The translations under genes and the position numbers were made by a program. The notes beneath the pieces were generated by a model. It was not told where the DNA came from, did no database searches, and was given only the letters and a program-made list of their open reading frames with translations. Below, piece after piece: positions 9,201 to 17,456 of a stretch of 64,000 nucleotides of DNA (its first letter is position 1; every line of letters begins with the position of its first letter). Source of the stretch: Flagellimonas sediminis (GTDB lineage: Bacteria > Bacteroidota > Bacteroidia > Flavobacteriales > Flavobacteriaceae); assembly GCF_010500845.1 (NCBI RefSeq), contig NZ_JAAAMI010000005.1:62001-126000 (forward strand), in the 5' to 3' direction.

Positions 9201-9677
9201 CTAATTGAGTAGTAGTTCCATCTGAATGTCGCTGCGTTCATAAGGCGATGTGGCCCCTACCATTTCCACAAATCCAAGTTTTTGGTACAGTGATAGGGCA
9301 GGCGTCAGTATTCGGTTGCTTTCCAAGTACAATTTTTTGGCACCCAAAGCTTTGGCTTTTTGAATCATGTGTTGCCCTAATAGTTTTCCGATTCCCTTAC
9401 CTTGGGTAAGAGGGGAAACGCCCATTTTGGCCAACTCAAATTCATAGTCTTCACGATTACTGGGAATAAGGGCACAAACCCCAACGGCAATATCGCCCAT
9501 CAAGGCCACGGCAATGTAACCACCCTTGTCCAAAATGTATTCTTTGGGATGATGGAGTGACATGCGGTCCATTTCTTCCATTTTGAAGTATTTGGTTATC
9601 CATTCTTCATTCAATCGCCTAAAATCATCTTGGTATTTATCCGAATACGGGATGATGGTTATGGTTTCTGACATCAT
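9201..9677 (-). CDS. GNAT-family N-acetyltransferase
   Basis: A 158-residue cytosolic acetyltransferase. The acetyl-CoA loop is visible as VSPLTQGKGIGKLLGQHMIQKA (about residues 88-109), preceded by the beta-4 strand ELAKMGV and followed by KLYLESNRILTPALSLYQKLGF, the usual C-terminal beta-5/alpha-4 region. The substrate is unknown. Two Met codons begin the frame and the first was kept. The 256 bases between it and the divergent PorP gene are AT-rich and show no clear gene; a 65-codon open frame there has no support. Confidence 0.9.
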   Translation of the reverse strand: MMSETITIIPYSDKYQDDFRRLNEEWITKYFKMEEMDRMSLHHPKEYILDKGGYIAVALMGDIAVGVCALIPSNREDYEFELAKMGVSPLTQGKGIGKLLGQHMIQKAKALGAKKLYLESNRILTPALSLYQKLGFVEMVGATSPYERSDIQMELLLN

Positions 9678-9933
9678 GGTTCAATCGAGATTAATGCTTC
9701 AAAATTAAATCTAATTTGGAAGGTTTGGGCCAATTATCACTTGATGAATGTGTTAAATTGAGGAGTGATGGTGCCGTTCAACGAAAAAATTGGCTCATTG
9801 GCGATATTTTATTTAATATTGTATTACATTTAGTAATAAAACTCTTACAAGTCCCAAATCTTGCTAATGAGACCAAACAACACATATCCGCCTATCCCGA
9901 ACAGGCACATTAACCTACTTAATCCAATCGGCT

Positions 9934-11721
9934 ATGGAGATAAGACTACTACTATTTTTCAAAAAATTACCCCTAAGATGTGCTGAAAATGCACTGTTGC
10001 CAATTCTGATCATCATGTTCCTGGCCCATAATGTGGCGGCCCAGGAAAGCAATCCTTATGTAAGCTACGATGTTCCTTTTCAAAATTTGTTGAAATTCAA
10101 CCGATTTTTGATCAACCCTACATTTTCAGCGGTTCGGGAAGACAAATCCTATGTGAACCTGTTTCATCGCAGTCAAAGCGCCGCGTTCGATAACAATAGA
10201 CAGAACTATTTCCTGAGTTACAGTGGTAGATTGAACGATATGGTGGGTGTGGGTTTCAGTCTGTACAACCAGCAAGAAGGTGTCATTTCTAACTTGGGGG
10301 TGATGGCCAACTATTCCCATGGCATTAAATTGGGTGAAGAGAGCAGCCTTACCTTTGGGGTCAATATTCCCTACTACGTGAGTAGTTATGATCCAAGCAG
10401 GGCCGTTACCCTTGAAGAGGACCCCCTTTTGGACGACGCAACGGAAAGTTCCATTATTTCCTTTCAACCCGGTTTGAACCTTTCGTTGGGCAAGTTTGAT
10501 ATTGGGGTGTTTGCCCAAAATCTAGTGGATTACAATATCAAATCAGGAAAATCCTTGACCGCTTTGGACAACAAAACGTTTTCTGGCCATCTACAATATA
10601 CCTATGAGTTTGAAAATGGGTACGGGGTCTTTGAAGACGGCCGTTTGTTACCCTTGGCAAGGGCTCGTTTTGAGGGAAACAACGACCCGGTTTTTGGTGG
10701 AGGTATTATCATGGACCTGCCCAAATTGGGATGGATACAAGGAGGATATGACCAGTTTTATGGTGCTTCTGCGGGAGCAGGTTTCAATTTGAACCGCAGA
10801 CTTTCCTTTGGGTACAATTTTGAGAAAAATTTGGGCAATACCAATGCCAATTTGGGAATCACCCACGAAATTTCCATTGCCTATACCTTTATTCCCAACC
10901 TTTCCAAAAACACATTTATTGTTGATAACGACGAGTTGAAGAAGGATACCAAGCAAGTCGCTGCTGCCGAGGTTACAGACAATCTGGATAAGGAATCCGA
11001 TTCCAAAAAGAGCAAGTTGGATGTAGAGACAACTTTGAGACCCAACAACAAGGAGGATTTGGCATTTTGGGAGGCCCAGTTAAAAGAATTAAAAGCCCAG
11101 CAAGAAGATAACTATGCCGTTATCAATGAGCTGGTATACCGCATGGATTCCCTTGAAAAGAATAGGGAACGTGATATGGAGAAACGTTTTGAGATGGTCA
11201 TGCGCATTGTAAAAAGGCACACGGGAAACAAGATTCCCGAAATAGAGGATAAAGCCCAGAAGCTCTATCTAGCGGACAGCAAAGACCTGGATTCTATTTA
11301 TAGTTCCATTGAAAAATCCGCGTTGGCGGAAAACACTCCCAAGGATAAACCAACAAAAGTGGCAGATAAAAAGGCTGAGGGAAAATTTCATGGAGGGGCC
11401 TATAAGCCGATTGAAAAGTATATCAACTTGGATGGTGTGGGCCAAGGACATTATATCGTGGCGAACGTATTCAAGAACGAGACCAACTTGAAGAACTTTA
11501 TGGCCAAATTGAAGTCCCAAGGACTGGAGGCCCAATACTTCAAAAACCCGGATAATGGACTGAACTATGTGTACTTGGCCAAATATCAGGAAAATGAGGA
11601 TGCCTTGGCGGCCTATCAATCCAACTTAAAGGGTAAGTACACCAATGAATTGTGGATCATGCACGTGGAAAACCCAAGGTATTCCAATTGGGCAGATGCC
11701 ATATTTCAAGATATCGAGTAA
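9934..11721 (+). CDS. PorP/SprF-type outer membrane protein with C-terminal SPOR-like domain
   Basis: A 595-residue protein. The N-terminal 320 residues match the PorP/SprF family of the type IX secretion/gliding machinery: a signal peptide ending near AHNVAAQ, then FNRFLINPTFSAV, a string of beta-strands such as GVGFSLYNQQEGVISN, and FSFGYNFE-type barrel repeats ending at EISIAYTF. A charged, partly coiled-coil linker follows (about 330-480), and the last 85 residues (YIVANVFKNETNLKNFMAKL onward) resemble a SPOR or related peptidoglycan/protein-binding fold. PorP/SprF genes usually follow a giant adhesin gene; here there is none. The C-terminal extension may anchor the barrel to the periplasm. 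The N-terminal call is firmer than the C-terminal one. Confidence 0.85.
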   Translation: MEIRLLLFFKKLPLRCAENALLPILIIMFLAHNVAAQESNPYVSYDVPFQNLLKFNRFLINPTFSAVREDKSYVNLFHRSQSAAFDNNRQNYFLSYSGRLNDMVGVGFSLYNQQEGVISNLGVMANYSHGIKLGEESSLTFGVNIPYYVSSYDPSRAVTLEEDPLLDDATESSIISFQPGLNLSLGKFDIGVFAQNLVDYNIKSGKSLTALDNKTFSGHLQYTYEFENGYGVFEDGRLLPLARARFEGNNDPVFGGGIIMDLPKLGWIQGGYDQFYGASAGAGFNLNRRLSFGYNFEKNLGNTNANLGITHEISIAYTFIPNLSKNTFIVDNDELKKDTKQVAAAEVTDNLDKESDSKKSKLDVETTLRPNNKEDLAFWEAQLKELKAQQEDNYAVINELVYRMDSLEKNRERDMEKRFEMVMRIVKRHTGNKIPEIEDKAQKLYLADSKDLDSIYSSIEKSALAENTPKDKPTKVADKKAEGKFHGGAYKPIEKYINLDGVGQGHYIVANVFKNETNLKNFMAKLKSQGLEAQYFKNPDNGLNYVYLAKYQENEDALAAYQSNLKGKYTNELWIMHVENPRYSNWADAIFQDIE

Positions 11722-11724
11722 AGA

Positions 11725-12336
11725 TTATTGTTGTTTTCCTTGCATGTTTTGGGCAATGGCCTTACTGCCCGGATCTTCCCTTTCACCAAGCTCCGAAATG
11801 ATCACGGCATGGTCTTCGGGCCGGGTTTGGGATAGTTTGTAAGTGGCTTGGATGTCAGATATCAAAATTTGAAACCCTACAACCCCTTTAACCTGTCGTA
11901 AGGTTTTGGGCGATATGTTGTCAAGCGAAATCGGGTTTTTGGAGCTTTTTTCATACTTGTCCACCAATCGGTGCATGGAAGCCATGGTTTCTTCCTCGGT
12001 CAAAAGATCCAATTTCCCATAGACATGCACGGCAATGTAATTCCAAGTAGGAACTTCCTCCTCTTTGTACCAAGATGAAGAGACATAGGCGTGTGGACCA
12101 TTGAAGATGCACAAGACCTCATTGTCCTTTCCCAAAACCTTGGATTGCGGATTGGCTTTTGCAATATGTCCAACCAATATGTCCCGCCCCTCCTTGTCCT
12201 TTTCCAATTCCAATGGAATGTGGGTGCCCCAAGGTCTGTTGTCCACAACATTGACCAAGATGCCGAAACTGTTTTCTGCTAGAAATCTCTTGATTTCCGG
12301 TAAATCTTTGTTCTCGTAATAGGCAGGGATGTACAT
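11725..12336 (-). CDS. PaiB-like FMN-binding protein
   Basis: About 203 residues, of the PaiB family (flavin-binding split-barrel proteins annotated as negative transcriptional regulators). Recognisable stretches are MYIPAYYENKDLPEIKRFLA at the start, GTHIPLELEKD, GHIAKANPQ, IFNGPHAYVSSSWY and VPTWNYIAVHVYGKL, which line the flavin site in this family. The frame is open 25 codons further upstream, but the ATG before YIPAYYE matches the family start and the upstream residues are unlike it. In Bacillus, PaiB works with PaiA. No paiA is adjacent here, so the role is uncertain. Only three bases separate it from the convergent PorP gene. Confidence 0.87.
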   Translation of the reverse strand: MYIPAYYENKDLPEIKRFLAENSFGILVNVVDNRPWGTHIPLELEKDKEGRDILVGHIAKANPQSKVLGKDNEVLCIFNGPHAYVSSSWYKEEEVPTWNYIAVHVYGKLDLLTEEETMASMHRLVDKYEKSSKNPISLDNISPKTLRQVKGVVGFQILISDIQATYKLSQTRPEDHAVIISELGEREDPGSKAIAQNMQGKQQ

Positions 12337-12393
12337 GGTTTGTGGTGATAAACAGTTAAATTGTAAACCACGAAGATCGGTTAAAAATGGACA

Positions 12394-12420
12394 TAAAAAA
12401 AGCGGGACCAATGTCCCGCC
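12394..12420 (-). terminator. Intrinsic terminator after the DUF4382 lipoprotein gene
   Basis: Read on the minus strand, GCGGGAC-ATTG-GTCCCGC is a 7-bp GC-rich stem followed directly by seven T. It is a textbook intrinsic terminator, 25 bases past the lipoprotein stop. Confidence 0.92.
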
Positions 12421-12445
12421 CTATTATCTTGAAGAGGCTGTTAGG

Positions 12446-13345
12446 TTAATTTCCTGCCTCTACTGCTACCGCTTCAAGTACAAAATCTTGGGTGGTCTTG
12501 TTTCCTGCCACGATTTCCACTTCAAAGGTTTCGCTGGTAACGTATCCGTTCAAGGAAGAATACACTTTGTAAGTACCGGCATCCAATCCCATGATGGCAT
12601 AGGCACCATCAATATCAGTAGACCCGGAAGTCACTGGTTCATCGTCCAGGTTTGTTACCACAATTTCAGCATTTTCGAGGGCAACGGGTGTTTCACCGTC
12701 CATGGTGGTCACCAAACCACTCAAGGTTCCCGCAGTGGAAAGGTTGCTAACTTTGATCACAGGCTTAAAGTTGAAACCGGTAATACCATCCACTTTGGTG
12801 GTGCTGCCTTTGACCACAAAGGAGCGGCTAACGTCAAAATCCAATAAAAGGTCACTACTTAATCCGCCGGCAACGGTAAGTGCCGGGTCAAAGAAAACTT
12901 TGATGCCTGTTTGGGGGCCACTGGGTACGGTAAGGTCAAAAGTACGCCCATCCGTAAGCACCACATTCACACCTTTTACATACACCCTGATCAGGTCATA
13001 GGTGCCTGCAGGAACATCCAAATCTGCCAATTCTTGGGTCACACCGTTGGTAAGATCTAAAAGGTTTACCGGGATTTCTTCTTCCATTAAGGTAACGAAA
13101 GGATAGCCGTCTTCTTCACTATCTCCTTCCACATCTTCATCTTCACTGTCTACCAATCTTGCATCCACCTTAAAAACGGTTACGTTGGCCTCTGCCACCA
13201 TATCAAAAGGGAAAGGGGCATCGGTCAATTGAAGGGTAAGCCTACCCATGGTATCGCCATTTCCTCCATTGCCAGCGTTATTGGAACATCCAACAAAGAC
13301 AAGTAATACAAGGCTCAATGCAAAATAAAAGATTTTAGTTCTCAT
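12446..13345 (-). CDS. DUF4382 lipoprotein with carboxypeptidase-regulatory-like domain
   Basis: A 299-residue surface or periplasmic lipoprotein. The signal peptide has lipobox LVFVGC (Cys20). A DUF4382 beta-sandwich follows (about 33-190), starting GRLTLQLTDAPFP and containing a very acidic segment (DSEDEDVEGDSEEDG) that may bind calcium. A C-terminal carboxypeptidase-regulatory-like domain (about 205-290) has LSGLVTTMDGETPVALENAE, DIDGAYAIMGLDAGTYKVYS and ends VAGNKTTQDFVLE. DUF4382 has no assigned function. The domain pair suggests a structural or adhesive envelope protein. It is monocistronic with its own terminator. Confidence 0.9.
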   Translation of the reverse strand: MRTKIFYFALSLVLLVFVGCSNNAGNGGNGDTMGRLTLQLTDAPFPFDMVAEANVTVFKVDARLVDSEDEDVEGDSEEDGYPFVTLMEEEIPVNLLDLTNGVTQELADLDVPAGTYDLIRVYVKGVNVVLTDGRTFDLTVPSGPQTGIKVFFDPALTVAGGLSSDLLLDFDVSRSFVVKGSTTKVDGITGFNFKPVIKVSNLSTAGTLSGLVTTMDGETPVALENAEIVVTNLDDEPVTSGSTDIDGAYAIMGLDAGTYKVYSSLNGYVTSETFEVEIVAGNKTTQDFVLEAVAVEAGN

Positions 13346-13400
13346 AAATAAGGGGTTTTATTTAATAAAAATGTTTCCCTAAATACGTGCAAACACTGAA

Positions 13401-13426
13401 AAACAGCCTATTTGGGCTGCTTTTTT
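13401..13426. terminator. Terminator-like hairpin inside a divergent intergenic region
   Basis: CAGCC-TATTTG-GGCTG is followed on the plus strand by CTTTTTT and on the minus strand by GTTTTTC. It stands between two divergent genes, about 55 bases upstream of the DUF4382 lipoprotein start, where a terminator is not expected. It may be a leader attenuator or the end of a small transcript. A second dyad, GGCTAT/ATAGCC, lies about 70 bases further right. Confidence 0.5.
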
Positions 13427-13634
13427 CGATAAACTACAGGTTTTTTTAAGATATTCTTTGTCTTTTTTCAAGAACTGCAGGCTATTATCAATGATAGCCC
13501 CAAAACCCTGAAAGCTTCTTTTTGACTTCATTATGACGATCCATCCCCTATAATTGACAACTCGGTTATTCTTTGTTTTGGTTGTGCTAGGACATGATCA
13601 ATTTTGGACCATCTAAATCAATTAAAACAAAGTC

Positions 13635-14267
13635 ATGAAAAAACTGATAACACTTTTATTGCTTGTTGGAACCTCAGTTGCCCAAGTACAGGCACAAGCC
13701 AAGGACCAATACACCAAGGGAATGGAAAAAGCCTTTGAGTTGTGGGGAAATCAAAAAACGGTAGAGGCTTCCAATCTATTCGAACGGATTGCCACTGCCG
13801 AACCCGATAATTGGTTGCCCTACTATTATGTTTCACAGGTGAATACCGTGGTCTCCTTTGGAGAAAAGGACGAAGAGAAACTGAGCAAACAATTGGAAAA
13901 GGCCCGTGAATTTTTGGATGTGGCCAAGGCCATTTCACCTGATAATCCCGAAATCTTGATACAGGAGGCATTGATCAACACGGCATGGATCGCTTTTGAT
14001 GGGGCAACCTATGGCATGACCATGTCCCAAAAGAACGTGCAATTGTACCAAAAAGCCCTAGAGTTGGACCCGAACAATCCCCGAGTAGTTTTTTCCAAAG
14101 CGGAATGGGATATGGGAGCTGCTCGCTATTTTGGAAAGGATACCGCACCGTATTGCAAGGATGTGGAAAGGGCGTTGGAACTTTTTGCTACCTTTAAATC
14201 CGATACACCATTTTATCCGTCATGGGGCAAAGAAAGGGCAGAGCAGGTATTGGCGGCATGTAAATAA
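13635..14267 (+). CDS. Secreted TPR-like protein
   Basis: A 210-residue exported protein with a signal peptide (LITLLLLVGTSVAQVQAQ, cleavage near residue 21). A helical region reads as degenerate tetratricopeptide repeats (for example AEPDNWLPYYYVSQVNTVVS, AKAISPDNPEILIQEALINT, KALELDPNNPRVVFSKAEWD). It should act in the periplasm. Its stop is only six bases from the start of the histidine kinase gene, so the two are almost certainly co-transcribed, and it could be a periplasmic partner of the kinase/2TM system. No catalytic motif is visible and the specific function is unknown. Confidence 0.85.
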   Translation: MKKLITLLLLVGTSVAQVQAQAKDQYTKGMEKAFELWGNQKTVEASNLFERIATAEPDNWLPYYYVSQVNTVVSFGEKDEEKLSKQLEKAREFLDVAKAISPDNPEILIQEALINTAWIAFDGATYGMTMSQKNVQLYQKALELDPNNPRVVFSKAEWDMGAARYFGKDTAPYCKDVERALELFATFKSDTPFYPSWGKERAEQVLAACK

Positions 14268-14273
14268 GACAGA

Positions 14274-15602
14274 ATGAAGCTTATCATTAAGGAAATATTC
14301 AAATCGTTTTTAGTGGGGGTCGCCATTTTTCTGGTGGTCCTCATTATTCTTTTCCTAAACGGCTGGCAATTTACCATGCAAGAACTGTGGTCCGAGTTTT
14401 GGGAAAGTATGATTTTCTCCATGACCATCTATCTCTGTAATGCGGCCTCTTTCATTCTGTTGATGCGCAAGTACAACAAAGAACTCTTCACCCGGAAGTA
14501 CATTGGTTATGGTATCCTGGGCAATATTGTAGCCTCCATAATCGGTATTTTCCTGTCAAGGGTTTTGTTGAAGGTAATCATGCACAAAATGCCTTTTGAC
14601 GCTTTTTTGATGTCGGAAAGACCACAGTACTATGTCAACTCCTTTTTTATATCGATGGTGGTCGCGCTACTGTTCTATGCCGCCTATTTTTATAAGTATT
14701 ACAAGGAGCGCCAGGTAAAGGAGCAAAAAATCATTGCAGGGTCGGCATCGGCGCGCTTTGATGCCCTGAAAAACCAGTTGGATCCCCATTTTTTGTTCAA
14801 CAGCTTGAATGTGCTCACCAGTTTGATCGAAGAAGATCCAGAACAGGCCCAAAAATTCACCACATCGCTTTCCAAAGTATACCGTTATGTTCTGGAGCAA
14901 AAGAACAAGGATTTGGTAACGGTGGACGAGGAGCTAAATTTTGCACGCACCTATGTTCGTCTGTTAAAGATGCGTTTTGAGGACAGCATTATTTTCGATA
15001 TTCCCGAGAAATGCACCCAGCCCGATGCCAAGATTGTTCCACTTTCCTTGCAATTGTTACTGGAGAATGCGGTTAAGCATAATGTGGTCACCAGTTCCAA
15101 ACCGCTTCATATAAAAGTTTTTGAACAGGGTGGCATGTTGGTGGTGACCAACAACCTTCAAGAAAAGCAGGTGGTGAAAAAGAGCAGTGGGGTAGGTCTG
15201 CAGAATATTCGGCAACGATATCAAATTTTGACCGATCGTGCTGTAATCATCAACAAGACAAATATAGATTTCAGTGTTGCCCTTCCCATGCTTACCCAAA
15301 AATATTCTATAGTGGCTTCTCAGGAGAGCTATATTGAAGAAAAGCGGTATGCCAAGGCCAAGGAGCGTGTAAAAGCCATTAAGGACTTCTACGGCAACCT
15401 TATTGCCTATTGCATCGTGATTCCTTTCTTGTGGTGGATTAATTTGCGTACCACGGATTTTCTTTGGGCCTTCTTTCCAACCATAGGTTGGGGATTTGGT
15501 GTTGCTGCCCACGGCATGGAAGCTTTTGGTTATAACCCACTGTGGGGTAAACGTTGGCAAGAACGCAAGATCCGCGAACTTATGGAAAAGGATGATTTTT
15601 AG
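14274..15602 (+). CDS. LytS-type sensor histidine kinase with C-terminal 2TM domain
   Basis: A 442-residue inner membrane kinase of the LytS/YehU (His_kinase) type. Four N-terminal transmembrane helices (about 14-34, 46-64, 78-100 and 122-140) precede the phosphoacceptor region DPHFLFNSLNVLTSLI (His172). The ATPase domain has the N-box LLENAVKHN (about 262) and the G-box SSGVGLQNIRQRY (about 304-316). Unusually, the chain continues with a complete 2TM domain (about 357-442): RYAKAKERVKAIKDFYGNL, two hydrophobic helices, GWGFG, then NPLWGKRWQERKIRELM. It is cotranscribed with the upstream TPR gene. The tandem 2TM genes and a LytTR regulator follow. The kinase probably phosphorylates that regulator; the signal is unknown. 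Confidence 0.93.
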   Translation: MKLIIKEIFKSFLVGVAIFLVVLIILFLNGWQFTMQELWSEFWESMIFSMTIYLCNAASFILLMRKYNKELFTRKYIGYGILGNIVASIIGIFLSRVLLKVIMHKMPFDAFLMSERPQYYVNSFFISMVVALLFYAAYFYKYYKERQVKEQKIIAGSASARFDALKNQLDPHFLFNSLNVLTSLIEEDPEQAQKFTTSLSKVYRYVLEQKNKDLVTVDEELNFARTYVRLLKMRFEDSIIFDIPEKCTQPDAKIVPLSLQLLLENAVKHNVVTSSKPLHIKVFEQGGMLVVTNNLQEKQVVKKSSGVGLQNIRQRYQILTDRAVIINKTNIDFSVALPMLTQKYSIVASQESYIEEKRYAKAKERVKAIKDFYGNLIAYCIVIPFLWWINLRTTDFLWAFFPTIGWGFGVAAHGMEAFGYNPLWGKRWQERKIRELMEKDDF

Positions 15603-15825
15603 TTCAATCAACAATTGTCAATGACCAATCATCAATTAACTGATCCCAGAAATGGGATGTCAGATTAAATTCATTCACCCTTCACCTCTGGTCCTTCAAC
15701 CTTCATGTTAAACTCCCCCTTCCTACGGTTCATCCTTCAAAATCAACAATTCAAGAACCAAGTTTTTCAATCCTCCTTTTAGCTTGCGACTTTTGGTATA
15801 TCAATAACTTAAAAATCAAACAGAC

Positions 15826-16104
15826 ATGGAAAATGTATCACAAAGCAGTTATGAGAGGGCCAAAAAAAGAGTATGTCACCTTAAGGCTTTCTACAATAGT
15901 TTGTTCGCGTATTGTATCATAATCCCGGTTTTGGTCTATATCAATTACCGCACCACCAGTTTTCCCTGGGCCATTTTTCCGGCAGTAGGATGGGGTATGG
16001 GCCTTATCGGTATGTGGTTGTCCGCTTCCGGTAGAAACCCATTATTAGGTAAGGACTGGGAAGAACGCAAGATCAAAGAATTTATGAACAGCGATAATTT
16101 TTAA
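15826..16104 (+). CDS. 2TM domain protein, array copy 1
   Basis: A 92-residue small membrane protein made almost only of one 2TM domain: a basic amphipathic helix (YERAKKRVCHLKAFYNSL), two transmembrane helices (about 27-44 and 49-68) joined by a short turn, and the conserved tail NPLLGKDWEERKIKEFM. It is clearly the closest of the five copies to the C-terminus of the histidine kinase (shared AYCI-IP, INxRTTxFxWAxFP and GWGxG), so one probably arose from the other. A 223-base gap with no recognisable gene separates it from the kinase. The function of 2TM domains is unknown. Confidence 0.88.
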   Translation: MENVSQSSYERAKKRVCHLKAFYNSLFAYCIIIPVLVYINYRTTSFPWAIFPAVGWGMGLIGMWLSASGRNPLLGKDWEERKIKEFMNSDNF

Positions 16105-16148
16105 CAATGAGTATCTTTAACTGTCAGACCACATCAACAACCAAAGTC

Positions 16149-16451
16149 ATGGAAAATTCTAACAGAGAAAACAAATACCTCCGCGCCAAGGAACGGGTGG
16201 ATGAACTTAAAAAGTTTTACGGGAACCTTACATCCTATGTCCTGGTCATATCCGGATTGGCATTTATCAATTATTACAGCAACGGTTTTGGTTACATGTG
16301 GTTCTTATGGGCCGCTTTTGGATGGGGTATCGGATTGATGTTCCATGCCATTAAAGTGTTCGATCTTAATCCCTTATTTGGAAGAAACTGGGAAAAGCGT
16401 AAGATTGAGGAGTTTATGAAAGAAGAAGAAAATACCGATAAATGGAAATAA
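16149..16451 (+). CDS. 2TM domain protein, array copy 2
   Basis: About 100 residues, a single 2TM domain: KYLRAKERVDELKKFYGNL, two membrane helices with the signature FGWGIGLMFHAIKVF in the second, and NPLFGRNWEKRKIEEFMKEE at the end, with an acidic tail. An upstream ATG at 16107 would add 14 residues, but the internal ATG gives the MEN start shared by copies 1, 3 and 4 and was chosen. It is followed after two bases by the next copy, so the array is one transcript. Confidence 0.87.
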   Translation: MENSNRENKYLRAKERVDELKKFYGNLTSYVLVISGLAFINYYSNGFGYMWFLWAAFGWGIGLMFHAIKVFDLNPLFGRNWEKRKIEEFMKEEENTDKWK

Positions 16452-16453
16452 CC

Positions 16454-16759
16454 ATGGAAAATTTAGAAAACGACAAATATACAAGGGCCAAAAAAAGGGT
16501 CGAAGAGTTGAAAGGGTTCTATGTTCACCTAAGCATTTATGTGGTGATAAACACGTTTGTTTTGGTGAACATTTATGTGCAGACTGACAATTTCTGGCAA
16601 TGGCCCCATTTTCTTACCTTGTTCGGGTGGGGATTGGGATTGGCCTTCCATGCAGCAAAGGTATTTGGGGCAAACCCGCTTTTGGGCAAGGATTGGGAAG
16701 AGCGCCAGATCCAGAAGTATATCGATAAGGATAAGGAGGACATCAACAAATACTTATAA
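16454..16759 (+). CDS. 2TM domain protein, array copy 3
   Basis: About 101 residues with the 2TM layout KYTRAKKRVEELKGFYVHL, two hydrophobic helices, FGWGLGLAFHAAKVFG, NPLLGKDWEERQIQKYIDKD and an acidic C-terminal tail. The ATG two bases after the preceding stop was chosen because it gives MENLEN, like its paralogues. An ATG twelve bases earlier overlaps copy 2 and is possible. Confidence 0.87.
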   Translation: MENLENDKYTRAKKRVEELKGFYVHLSIYVVINTFVLVNIYVQTDNFWQWPHFLTLFGWGLGLAFHAAKVFGANPLLGKDWEERQIQKYIDKDKEDINKYL

Positions 16760-16768
16760 ATCAAAGTT

Positions 16769-17101
16769 TTGGAAAATTTAAACCGGAAATACGAAAGAGC
16801 CTCCAAGCGAGTGAAAGAATATATGGGTTTTTACCGACATGTAAAAATCTTTATCGTCATCAACGGATTGTTATATCTGCTAAAAACCGGCACATTGAAC
16901 CGTTTGATGCCCGAATGGTTCCCAACAGAACCGTATTACTTTGATTGGGTAACCAGTAACATTTTTATTTGGGGATTGATTTTGGCCGTACATGCCTTAT
17001 ATACCTTTCGACATAAAATTCCACTGTTGAAAAATTGGGAAGAACGTCAGATTCAAAAATATTTGGAGAAGGAAGAGGAAGGAGTGGATGAATTTAAATG
17101 A
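16769..17101 (+). CDS. 2TM domain protein, array copy 4 (TTG start)
   Basis: About 110 residues. It begins at a TTG codon, giving MENLNRKYERASKRVKEYMG, which aligns exactly with the MEN starts of its paralogues; no suitable ATG exists upstream. This copy diverges: the loop between the two membrane helices is longer and contains PEWFPTEPYYFDWV, and FGWGxG is replaced by FIWGLILAVHALYTF. The tail LKNWEERQIQKYLEKEEE is conserved. Its stop overlaps the next start in ATGA, suggesting translational coupling. Confidence 0.85.
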   Translation: MENLNRKYERASKRVKEYMGFYRHVKIFIVINGLLYLLKTGTLNRLMPEWFPTEPYYFDWVTSNIFIWGLILAVHALYTFRHKIPLLKNWEERQIQKYLEKEEEGVDEFK

Positions 17102-17436
17102 GCAAAATGGAAGTCTATAATTCTTATGAAGTGGCCAAGAAAAAGGTGGGGGCTATCAAAGGGTTTTATGCCCACGTGGCACTGTTCATTTTCATCAGTG
17201 TTTTGATGCTGTCTGCCAAAGGAGCTATTTTGGATGTGATGGCGGAAAAGAACAAAGAGGCCGACCCTAATTTTGTGGAGTGGTTGGATTGGAATATCAT
17301 TGCCGTCATTCTAATTTGGGCGGCGGTGATTTTTGTTCAGGGACTTGTGGTCTTTGGGCGACCTTTTATCAAAAAGTGGGAAAAAAGGAAAATTGAAGCA
17401 TACTTGGAAAGGGATAAAAATGAAACCTTTCTTTAG
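17098..17436 (+). CDS. 2TM domain protein, array copy 5
   Basis: About 112 residues and the most divergent copy. It keeps SYEVAKKKVGAIKGFYAHV at the N-terminus and IKKWEKRKIEAYLERD at the C-terminus, but has a longer charged loop between the helices (VMAEKNKEADPNFVEWLDW) and no FGWG signature. The start overlaps the preceding stop by four bases; a second ATG nine bases later is an alternative that gives an MEV start. The response regulator gene begins 20 bases after its stop. Confidence 0.83.
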   Translation: MSKMEVYNSYEVAKKKVGAIKGFYAHVALFIFISVLMLSAKGAILDVMAEKNKEADPNFVEWLDWNIIAVILIWAAVIFVQGLVVFGRPFIKKWEKRKIEAYLERDKNETFL

Positions 17437-17456
17437 AAAATTATAAAACAGAACGT

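Noticed and set aside
9716..9913. A 65-codon open frame between the GNAT and PorP genes
   Set aside because: No recognisable motif, no signal peptide, and it lies in a divergent promoter region; it looks like chance.
15603..15825. A sixth 2TM gene or leader peptide between the kinase and copy 1
   Set aside because: No 2TM motif in any frame; the stretch is pyrimidine-rich, non-coding sequence.
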